This document shows positions 1 to 7,494 of a stretch of 11,535 bases of DNA, one piece after another. Position 1 is the first letter of the stretch; each line of letters begins with the position of its first letter. Both the position numbers and the translations under genes were made by a program. Where the stretch lies: positions 52,564-64,098 of the forward strand of contig JADHYX010000091.1 of NCBI GenBank assembly GCA_027604685.1, read 5' to 3'. The DNA is from Lobulomyces angularis (lineage: Eukaryota > Chytridiomycota > Chytridiomycetes > Lobulomycetales > Lobulomycetaceae). Below the pieces are notes generated by a model that did no database searches, had not been told where the DNA came from, and worked only from the letters and a program-made list of their open reading frames with translations.

Positions 1-356
1 GGTGAAGCATAAAAATTAAGATGGACATCACAGATTTCAAATTACAAAAAAAAAAAAAAACTTTTTATACAGGAGGTCAATTAAAAACTAAAAATTTATA
101 TAAACTTTTTAAATTCTTTTTTTGTATCTAAAGTACTAATTATATATTTTTTTTTTTTAGATAAATTTTTTTAATCGGACATTAAAAAAAAAAAAAAAAG
201 TTTATTCGATTTCAATTTATTTAAAAAGCAAAAGAACAATAAAAATAAAAATTAGAAAAACTATTTTTTTATTTTATTTTTTCTTTAAGTTTTTTAATTA
301 TATTTAATTTTCTTTTTTCTTTTTTTTTTTTAATTTATTATTTTTTTTTTCTTTGT
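1..356. other. AT-rich flank with an orphan intron-like signature
   Basis: No gene can be supported here. The stretch is dominated by A and T runs. On the plus strand, 124-160 has the anatomy of one of this genome's introns: GTATCT at the 5' end, TACTAAT at 134-140, then a T12 run and AG at 159-160. The frame open before it (from about 71) reads through this putative splice only to an early stop, so it could be the last intron of a gene whose body lies left of the window, or a 5'-UTR intron of the gene at 357. Positions 1-45 are less AT-rich and may belong to an exon on either strand, but too little is present to decide. Confidence 0.35.
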
Positions 357-642
357 ATGGCCCCAATTCAACTTTTTGATAATGAAAGGTTGGATTCTGT
401 TGAGCACGATACTCTTCCTCCAAAAATTGGATTGAAGATGTTGGAACTTGTAATTCTTTTGCATGCTTTACCATTACTTTACTATATCTATCAAATAATA
501 GTTAGCTTATTTTCAGTAGAAGAGATGAGATATGTTAGGTACTAAAAAATGAATAGTAATTATTAAATTTTTTTCTTTTTTTTTTTATAGCTCAAAAAAC
601 TTTAAAAGAGAAATGCAACTTAAAAGTCATTTAATAGATTGA
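357..642 (+). CDS. Small single-span membrane protein, unrecognised (77 aa, two exons)
   Basis: Exons are 357-538 and 591-642, with a 52-bp intron (GTACTA...T-run-ATAG). The splice replaces a premature TAG with a frame that runs to TGA at 640-642. The 77-residue product has a polar N-terminus (about residues 1-27, with LFDNERLDS and EHDTLPPK), one strongly hydrophobic segment at about 28-52 (LELVILLHALPLLYYIYQII) and a basic tail after the intron (SSKNFKREMQLKSHLID). That layout suits a small integral membrane protein of the ER or mitochondrion. No signal-peptide cleavage site is apparent and I recognise no family. It converges on PRO2, with 168 bp between the stop codons. The start is the first ATG after a long T-rich leader; an upstream 5'-UTR exon is possible. 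The reading frame and splice are plausible, but nothing conserved confirms them. Confidence 0.55.
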
Positions 643-810
643 AAAAAAATAAAAAATAACAATATAAAAAAAATACTGATTCAAAAACTATCTTAAAAAT
701 TAAAAAAAAATTTTTTTTTTTATTGTTTAGCTTTAAACTTTCGTCAAATATTTTTTTTTTATTTTTTTAAATAGCTAATAAAGAGTGTCATACTAAGATT
801 ATAATAACTT

Positions 811-2595
811 TTAATTAAATTTTTTTGTAACTTTTTCTAAAGGAATATCTTCATGTTTGAAGTTAAAAACTTTTCCATTTTCATCTCCTCCTTTACCATA
901 CCAACCCACGGCTTGTCCATTTCCGTAAATTCTGTATTTATAAATAAGTAACCTACAAATTAAGTAAAACAACATAAATAACACCATTTAACTTTTTTTT
1001 TTTTTTTAAGATACCCCTCTAAACCAACTGGTCCTCTTGCATGCGTTTTATTGGTACTAACACCTAAAAAAAAAATTGCCTAAAAAAAAAATGTCTCAGT
1101 ACTTTTTTACCAATTTCAGCACCAAAACCATATCGAAATCCATCTGCAAATCTAGTACTTGCATTCCAAAAGACACCAGCAGAGTCAACTTGTTTCATAA
1201 ATTGCTCCGCACGATCCTTGTCCTCTGTTACAATGCTATCGGTATGATGGGAACCAAATTCGTTAATATGTTGAACTGCCTCAGTTAAGCTATCGACGAC
1301 CTTGACCGCCAAGCTTAAATCCAAATATTCTGTTTCAAAGGAATCTAATTTTCAAAAAATTAAAAAAAAAAAAAATTAAAATATAAAAATTAATTGCAAT
1401 AATATGGTACCAGATAATGCAGGTTTTAAAAGGTTATTTTTTTCAATAAGTTTGAAAGCCTCAGGATCGGCAAACAAGGTAACGTTCTTGTTAAAAAGGG
1501 CAGTTGCAAGCAATGGCAATAAAGTTGGAGCTACTTTTTTGTGAATAAGAAGCTTTTCAGCAGCGTTGCAAGCCGCAGGATAATTGATCTACCCAAAAAT
1601 TAAAAAATGCTTAAAGAAAATTTATACCTTTGAATCTACAACTATGGATAAAGCTTTTTTGGCATCGGCTAATTCATCAACGTAAACCGAACATATTCCA
1701 TCGGCATGTCCTAATACAGGAATTCTTATCAAACATTTAATTAATCACAAAAAAAATTAGTTCTTTTATACCTTGTGGACTCTTGCACGTGTTGTACTAG
1801 AGACTTAGAGCCTCTAGGGATAACTAGATCAATATATTTATCTAATTTTAACAACGTGGATATATCTTCTCTGCTAGATACCAAATTCACAGAGGTTGGT
1901 GGGATCACAGATGTTGCTGAAGTATCCAATGAGCTTAATGCTTTATAAATGGTACCGAATAAAGTAACATTTGAATTATGTGCTTCTTTCCCTCCCTTTA
2001 ATATTACAGCATTACCTGAAAGAAAATTTGTTAAAAAATGTGAGGGGAGGTTTTTTTTTTAAAATTACCAGATTTGATAGCCAGGCATGAAATTTGCACT
2101 ACAACCTCTGGTCTAGCTTCAAAAATAATTAAAAGAACGCCAACAGGGCAGCTTACCCTAAACAATAAAAGTAATTTTTATTAGTAAATAATAGTCCAAA
2201 CATTTCAATTACCTATATAACTCTAAATTTTCATCCAACTTTCTAGCCAAGGAACATTTAGCGGTAGGATCATCTTTCAAATTTTTTTTTTTTAAATTTT
2301 TTATTTTTTTAAATTTAAACTTTTTTTTAAGAACAAATCATTTACCTAATTTGATGACATCCAAAACACCTAGTAGCATTTCATCAAATTTTTTTTCTAA
2401 AGATAATCTGTTAAAAATAGCTTGGGATAAAGTATCTTTGTTTGCAATCAAGTCTTTTTCATTTTCGGCCAAGATCGCAACCCTATCTTTGACTAATTGA
2501 TCGTATATAGCTCTTAAAGCCGAGTTTTTGTGATCGTTTGTAGCGCATTGTAATGCATTACTGGCCAGACGTGCTCTTTGTGCTATTTTTTCCAT
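811..2595 (-). CDS. PRO2: Gamma-glutamyl phosphate reductase (glutamate-5-semialdehyde dehydrogenase), proline biosynthesis
   Basis: Catalyses the NADPH-dependent reduction of gamma-glutamyl phosphate to glutamate-5-semialdehyde, the second step of proline synthesis, in the cytosol. Nine exons: 2595-2346, 2273-2213, 2157-2069, 2015-1772, 1724-1628, 1588-1411, 1344-1111, 1063-1015, 952-811. They join in phase to 447 aa, close to yeast Pro2. Diagnostic segments are the N-terminal [28 protein letters not shown] (about 106-121), the cofactor-side [18 protein letters not shown] (about 132-148), [16 protein letters not shown], and [12 protein letters not shown] carrying the catalytic Cys at about residue 254. 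Further on come [45 protein letters not shown] and GPVGLEG. The tail after GLEG ([14 protein letters not shown]... to KKFN) resembles the yeast Pro2 tail more than the short bacterial end. No glutamate kinase domain is attached, unlike animal and plant P5CS. The start is the only ATG before the conserved N-terminus. Intron 7 carries two competing acceptors (see findings). Confidence 0.96.
1064..1110 (-). other. PRO2 intron 7 with tandem acceptors
   Basis: Read on the minus strand, this 47-bp intron contains two T-run-AG acceptors, one ending at 1080 and one at 1064, 16 nt apart and each preceded by about ten T. Only the distal one (exon from 1063) keeps the [16 protein letters not shown] frame. 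Use of the proximal one adds a few residues and then reaches a stop. Seen directly; actual splicing choice is unknown. Confidence 0.8.
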
Positions 2596-3168
2596 TTGTT
2601 TTTTTTTTGTAATATGATGACATTTTTTTTTTTATTTTTTTTTTTTTAATAAAAAAAAAAAAAAATTTAAAATTTTATGAGCAAAATGACTGCAAAGTTT
2701 TTTTTACTAAATTTACATCAATCTTGTTTAATTCTACTTTGAATCCTGTAGTCAAATAATCAACTTTAGTTAAAGTTGATTTTAAGGTTTATTTCTTGAC
2801 TTTCCTTTTATGATTTGCAGTTTTGTTAAAAAATACTTGATAATCTAATTTATACAAAGTAAATTTTTTTTTGTTTTTGTTTTATTGAACCTTTTCATTT
2901 CTTCTGTTTTTTCCTTTTACATCTAGTTAAATTAATAATAAATTCAAGTTCAAGATAAATAATAAAAATATATTAAATAAAACGATATATAATACACTAT
3001 TTTATAACTACATTACGTACAAATGTTTCTTTAGTAAACAAACGAAAAAAAAAAAATTAAAAAAAAAAAAAAATTACAAATCATTTACAGAAATAAAAAA
3101 AAATCTAATCTATTCATCTACTTGCACCTTGTAAGGAAGCAAAACATAATATTACAAAAAAAAAAAAA
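2596..3168. other. Intergenic: PRO2 promoter side and 3' flank of the zinc-finger gene
   Basis: No coding frame with codon-like structure is visible on either strand. The part next to PRO2 (2600-2665) is almost pure T/A runs. Around 2680-2830 the sequence is more mixed and holds a perfect palindrome (listed separately) and two TGACT pentamers on the plus strand (near 2687 and 2797), which could be regulatory. From 2930 to 3168 it is A-rich 3' flank for the zinc-finger gene. Confidence 0.6.
2758..2781. promoter_or_regulatory. Perfect 11+11 bp palindrome upstream of PRO2
   Basis: AATCAACTTTA, two bases (GT), then its exact reverse complement TAAAGTTGATT. It lies about 163 bp upstream of the PRO2 start codon, in the less homopolymeric part of the interval, which suits a binding site for a dimeric regulator or a cruciform. 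The symmetry is directly visible; the regulatory role is inference. Confidence 0.5.
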
Positions 3169-4121
3169 TTAACTTAAGGATTTGTTGCAGAGAGTTTGTG
3201 GTCTTGAACAATGCCTCTTCAAAGCATCGGTTCTAGCAAATCTTTTATTACAAGTTGGACATGCAAATGCTTTAACAGCAACATGTAAGCTTCTAATGTG
3301 ACCTGATATAATAAAAAATGGAAATTAGTTTTTGCTATATTTGAAGCGTGCTTACGTTTTAAATCGTGACTGCGACGAAATGAAGCAGCACACAAGTCAC
3401 AGGTAAAACACTTTTCAGTTGTATGGGACCTTAAGTGGGATTTCAAATTAAACTGTTTGGTAAAGGTTTTTTCACAATTTTCATGAGGACAAGAAAGGAT
3501 TTCCAAATTGTCATCAGCAAAAGGTGAAGATTGTTTGGATTTTTTTTGAACTTTTGGTTTCTTCACTTGCAGAGCTTGATGAGAAACAGGAGAATGGTGA
3601 AAATTAGAGAGGTCGTCTTTTGTAAATTGAGAAGGAATTTGAAGACCAGTATAAGATTGTAGTTGTTCTTGATCATAACTGGAGTAGTCAATGGGTTGAA
3701 GTTGATTATAGTTTATTGGAGTAGAATTTGGACTTTGATATTCAGTAGAATATAGCTGATTAATTCTAGGTAACATCAACGGAGAGTTTAAGGGAGAATT
3801 CGAGAAGTCCCTTTGATTAAAGTGTAAGTCTTGATATGGAAGGTAGGGAGATTCCAAGATTTGCTGTTGTGGATAGTTTGCTGTATCGATATAGCTGGTT
3901 GAGTAGGACTCGTCTTGACTGGAAGGTGAATGCGAAGGGTTATGTGGAAGCAGGTCAGGAACTGGATAGAAGTCGTTTGAGTAAGAAGAATCATTTTGAA
4001 AAGAATCTTTAAGATATGGTTGATTCGATTGATTTGAGTAAGAATTATTTGATAAACTGGAATAGGATTCGCTGGAAAAGCAATCACTAATATTAAAGTC
4101 TTGTTGGTTGATGACTTCCAT
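3169..4121 (-). CDS. C2H2 zinc-finger transcription factor, Crz1/CrzA-like (299 aa)
   Basis: Exons are 4121-3356 and 3302-3169, with a 53-bp intron that splits an Arg codon inside finger 2. Splicing is essential: without it the frame runs into nonsense and the third finger is lost. Residues 1-185 are Ser/Asn/Gln/Tyr/Pro-rich and look disordered, as in transactivation regions. A basic patch, KKPKVQKKSK (about 187-196), is a likely nuclear localisation signal. Finger 1 uses C211, C216, H229, H233 (NLKSHLRSH). Finger 2 uses C241, C244, H257, H262 (RRSHDLKRH). Finger 3 uses C270, C273, H286 and C294 (KRFARTDALKRH...C), a C2HC form like the last finger of fungal CrzA proteins (RFARADALGRH...C). 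By analogy it may be a calcineurin-responsive nuclear regulator of calcium and stress genes. GLQIPSQF (159-166) is a possible but imperfect LxVP-type calcineurin site; no clear PxIxIT motif is seen. It shares a promoter region with the divergent gene at 4912. DNA-binding protein is sure; Crz1 orthology is moderate. Confidence 0.85.
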
Positions 4122-4180
4122 TATTTCTTTAAGACTAAAATTTTTTAAAAACTTTTTAGTTTTTTTTTTTTTTTTTTTTG

Positions 4181-4281
4181 GACGAGGCTTTCACCTTGAA
4201 GCCTCGCGGTGGCATCATTGTTCAGGCACGAAGCATTTCAGGGTTAGCATCTATTAAACCTCCTTCTACATTGGGAAGGAG
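4181..4281. other. GC-rich two-hairpin module next to a T20 tract
   Basis: This ~100-bp block is about half G+C in a window that is mostly A+T. Stem-loop A pairs CGAGGCTT (4183-4190) with AAGCCTCG (4199-4206) around the 8-nt loop TCACCTTG. Stem-loop B pairs CTCCTTC (4260-4266) with GAAGGAG (4275-4281) around an 8-nt loop, TACATTGG. On the minus strand the module ends in GCCTCGTCC followed directly by A20 (4179-4160), the look of a polyadenylated retroposed RNA. It could instead be a promoter element of the zinc-finger gene, whose ATG is at 4121, or a structured RNA gene. No tRNA A and B boxes are convincing. Structure seen; identity unresolved. Confidence 0.5.
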
Positions 4282-4285
4282 ATTC

Positions 4286-4444
4286 ATTTCTACTTGCAAA
4301 ACAGATCTGTTTCTACTCGAGAATCAAATCTTTTTCTACTTGCGAAACAAATAGATTTTTCTACTCGTTAAGTTAATCTATTTTAACAAATCTATTTTCT
4401 AATCGCAAAACAAATCCATTTCTACTTACAAAACAAAAAATCCA
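4286..4444. repeat. Degenerate ~23-bp tandem repeat, about six copies
   Basis: Units start near 4286, 4310, 4333, 4357, 4395 and 4419, with a truncated copy at 4381-4394. A rough consensus is TTTCTACTYGCAAAACAAAT followed by CNA. TTTCTACT is nearly invariant, with TTTCTAAT in the fifth copy; the following TGC/CGC and AAACAAAT vary. It abuts the hairpin module and lies 165-325 bp upstream of the zinc-finger start codon. The periodicity is visible directly; whether it is a promoter array or part of a repeat element is open. Confidence 0.7.
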
Positions 4445-4819
4445 TTTTTTCTATTTCATCAACAAACTAACTGTCTGTTTTATTATTGACCAAAAAACAT
4501 TTGTATTTTTTTTAAAAAAAGTTAATTTCATATTTGTAATTTTTATCACAACTATTTTCAATTATTTGCTCAAATATCATTAACATGTAATAAAAGAAAT
4601 ATATATTGCTCACTTAACCTTAACCGTTGTCAATTTTTTTATTTATTTTTATTTTTGTAAGAACATGCATCTACTTAATAATTAAACTTCTCCCTAAAAA
4701 GTAATACAAACATGCCCTTCACTATTACTGCAAAAGTTCATTTTATCCTATTCCCTGCAAAATACCTTTTTTTTTTTTTTTTTTTACATGATTTGGTATA
4801 ACTTTGTTCTAAAAATTTG

Positions 4820-4825
4820 ACGCGT
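4820..4825. promoter_or_regulatory. ACGCGT box (MCB-like) upstream of the gene at 4912
   Basis: The sequence TTGACGCGTAAC contains the palindrome ACGCGT, the MluI cell-cycle box bound by MBF (Mbp1/Swi6-type) factors in fungi. It lies 87 bp before the ATG at 4912. A four-base CG-only core is uncommon by chance in DNA this AT-rich, but one occurrence in 11.5 kb is not significant alone. Confidence 0.35.
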
Positions 4826-4911
4826 AACAAATTTTTTTTTTTTTTTTTTAAAAAAAATAGTTAAATCTCATTAAAAAAAAAATTACAAAAATAACTAAAA
4901 TACTATAATCA

Positions 4912-7004
4912 ATGAGAAAACAACATACCAAAAAAACTAAAAAAAATGATGATAGTTTTCTTTTAAAAGTAAGAATGGAAATAAAAAAAAGTTTTCTATA
5001 TTATCCATTTTTTTTTGTTTTTTTAAATCTTTCTTTACTCTTTCTTTTTTTTTTTTTTTTTTTTTCAAAAGATATCTTCCAAAATTAAATCAATATCAAA
5101 AGATGGAGTAGAAGTAAAACCACCACTACAGAAGATTCTTAATGAAGCTACATATTTCAAAAATTCAAATAAACCAAACCAACCAGAACTCAAAAATGAT
5201 TTAAATGTACCAACAATTTTGCAAAAGGTCGATAGCAAATTTAGTGACATTATGACAGATACTGATACACCAAAATATCAAGCTTCTACTTTAATATCAG
5301 ATGACTTTGAATCAGAATATATGAAGAGATTCACAAAATGTGAAAATTGGAATTTACAATCGTTGAGAGGATTTTCCAAGATACTAAACACTTATCTTAA
5401 GGATCACCATTTGGAAAAAGTTTTTTTAGATAATCGCTCTCTTCAGTTCGTTACTGAGGAAAAAAAAATTAATAGTGTAATAAAGATGGACAAAAATAAA
5501 GTTTCTCTTGATTCCTCAACTTACAGCTTACCTGTACCAGAAGCGATAACTTTGATATCAGAGCTGTATTCCCCAAATGCACTTGAAAAAGTTTACAACA
5601 TTGGTACTGCACCTACATCGACACAAGGCATAATTATACCAAAGAACCCTACATCCATTAACAGACTCATAAAAAACTTGGAACATAATAGAATAGAAAA
5701 GAAAAAAGAAAGCGAGCCGAACTTATTGGTAATAGTAGACAAGAAAAAAAAATCGACACCAACTATATTTTCTTCATTGGAAGTGGCAGGACTTCCACAG
5801 ATATCGATGTGTATTCAGAATAACCTCAATGCAACTCCAACACTTCAACAGCAGTTGAGCAATTCTCTACCACTTAACTGGAATGGAAACACTGTAACCC
5901 AGAATTCGGTTTACTGGCCATTGAAGAGGTATCCCCCTCAAACTAAAAACTTCAAAGCATCAACGTATGCTCATCATGAAAATCAAATAGTAGAAAAACT
6001 TATGGAATCCAAAAGATTTAGTATAAAATGTGATGAAAAAATGTACAAGCAAACACCACGAGAGATTTTGGAAAGAAAGCACCATTCAAATGAGACATTA
6101 ACAGTAGTATGCAATAATGATAGAAAAAAACAATATGAGTTAGACTCTGTTGATCTCAATGGAAGTAATAATAGAATCAGTAATGAAATTTTTGATCTCA
6201 ATGGAAGTAACAATAGATATAGTAAATTAACCCTTGATCAACCTAGAAGCAACAGTAGAAATAGTAATGCAACTCTTTCCTCAAAAAGCGCAAAATCCAG
6301 TAATAGCAAAAATTTACCAATACCTATTCAAAATAATAAAAAGTTTGATTATGCGAGTTTAGGCCCTGATTTGGAGAGTACTGAATACAAAAAAAAGGTA
6401 AAATATAAAGAAAAAAAAAATATATAAATAAAAAACCTTTTTTAAATTTTTTTTATATAAATACTTATAATAAAAAAAAAAAAATCTTTTTGATTCCAAA
6501 ATAGTAGTTGGCGATGTTAAATAGAAGAAAAGAATATGCAATATCATTGAAAAGTTCAAGCGGGAACACTTTAAACAATAAAAAGGTAGAAGTAGCGATT
6601 AAACCAAATAAGAACCTTTTAAACAACAAAACTGATAACAATGAAATTAATGTATTAACTGCTTCTGAAAAAAGAAATAGAGTAAAAAAAAAAGAAAAAA
6701 AACTAATAACATCTAACTTCTAAAATAAAAAAAAAAAACCTAGATGAAATCATTTTCATCAAAAGTTCAAAAACCTGCTAGTAGAGAAAAGATAATATTA
6801 CCAATTTTAGTGAGTAAAAAAAATGAGTTTTTAGTTGATGATTTAGATGATATGAGGTAAAACGACAAAAAAAAAAAAAATTTGTTAATAAAAAATTAAT
6901 ATAAATAAAAAAAAAAATTTAAAAAAAAATTTAGTCTGTATCAAATGAAAGTGAATCATTTAAAAGATAAAGAAATTGCAGATCGAATAAAAAATTTAAT
7001 TTAA
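4912..7004 (+). CDS. Uncharacterised basic, low-complexity protein (579 aa, five exons)
   Basis: I recognise no family. The proposed exons are 4912-4968, 5072-6397, 6508-6681, 6744-6856 and 6935-7004. They join in one frame of 580 codons, with donors GTAAGA, GTAAAA, GTAAAA and GTAAAA. Two extra facts support the joins: intron 3 has an ACTAATAAC branch-like site, and the exon 3 acceptor must be the AG at 6507, because the AG at 6504 would put an in-frame TAG at the junction. The start is basic (MRKQHTKKTKK). The middle is Ser/Asn/Lys-rich with no membrane segment. Three 14-residue tandem repeats lie at about residues 380-421. A conserved-looking C-terminal stretch, FDYASLGPDLESTEYKKK then LAMLNRRKEYAISLK, straddles intron 2. 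The end, EIADRIKNLI, is probably helical. A K/R-x-x-EYA motif of this sort occurs in some centrosome and cilium proteins, but the match is too thin to name one. The 1.3-kb exon 2 frame is convincing; exons 1, 3, 4 and 5 are less certain. Confidence 0.7.
6152..6277 (+). repeat. Three tandem 42-bp (14-residue) coding repeats
   Basis: The units at 6152-6193, 6194-6235 and 6236-6277 encode DLNGSNNRISNEIF, DLNGSNNRYSKLTL and DQPRSNSRNSNATL. The first two are nearly identical at the DNA level over the first 24 bases; the third has diverged but keeps the R-x-S-N spacing. The repeats are exactly in phase with the gene, pointing to recent in-frame duplication in a disordered Asn/Ser-rich region. Confidence 0.85.
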
Positions 7005-7494
7005 AAAGTTTAAAGTAGTATAATGAAAAAAAAAAATTCAAAGATACCAAATAGTTTTTGTTTAATTTTAATTTAATTGTTTAGTAGTATGGATTATTTA
7101 TATAGAAAATATTTATTCTGTACATGAAAAAAATAAAATATTTAACTTAAAAAAAAAAGGTGGTGCTTTGGTTCACATAAATTAAAATATTTTTATTTTA
7201 TTTTAAGATTGACTTAATTTTTTATGTTAAGATATATAGTTTTTATTTTTGTTTCCAAGTTTTTTTTTTTATTTAAAATTCAACCTTTTTATATTAAAAA
7301 ACTATTTCTTTAAAAAAAAATATAAAAACAAAAGAAAAAAAAAGAAAAATTAAATTTTCTAAAATGAAAGAAAATTTTTGTAAAACAAATTTTCAGTTTC
7401 ATCAACATAGGGATAACTTGATGTAAAGAATGAAGAAATAAAATAAAAAAATTAAAAATTAAAAATAAAATCGAAATATGAACTAATAAAAATT
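7005..7494. other. Convergent 3' intergenic region
   Basis: Lies between the stop codons of the 4912 gene (+) and ILV1 (-). It is A/T-run DNA with several AATAAA-like strings that could serve polyadenylation on either strand. A 6-bp stem, CATCAA/TTGATG, encloses 12 nt at 7400-7423. A 20-codon frame (7364-7426, +) is present but has no support as a gene. Confidence 0.55.

Larger units (their letters stand above)
4122..4911. other. Divergent promoter region between the zinc-finger gene and the gene at 4912
   Basis: A 790-bp interval between two start codons. It contains a T20 tract (4160-4179), a GC-rich module with two stem-loops (4181-4281), a degenerate tandem repeat (4286-4444) and an ACGCGT box (4820-4825). 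Between 4460 and 4800 the sequence is mixed AT-rich DNA with no convincing frame. Near 4617-4631 there is a doubled TTAACC followed by AACCGTTG, a Myb-site-like string. T18 and T17 tracts occur near 4769 and 4833. Confidence 0.7.

Noticed and set aside
1076..1288. Plus-strand frame opposite PRO2 exon 7
   Set aside because: It is antisense to strongly conserved PRO2 coding sequence and has no family features.
3788..4087. Second minus-strand frame inside the zinc-finger gene
   Set aside because: Overlaps the transactivation region in another frame; the zinc-finger frame is supported by three fingers after splicing.
4181..4354. An open frame on the plus strand through the GC-rich module (57 codons to TAG at 4352)
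   Set aside because: It has no start codon, begins directly after a T20 run, crosses both hairpins and the tandem repeat, and resembles no known protein. The inverted repeats explain the composition better.
7408..7417. TAGGGATAAC, matching ten bases of the I-SceI homing-endonuclease site
   Set aside because: Only part of the 18-bp site is present; no intron or endonuclease gene is nearby.
7364..7426. A 20-codon plus-strand frame in the convergent spacer
   Set aside because: Too short to distinguish from chance and lies in the likely 3' UTRs.
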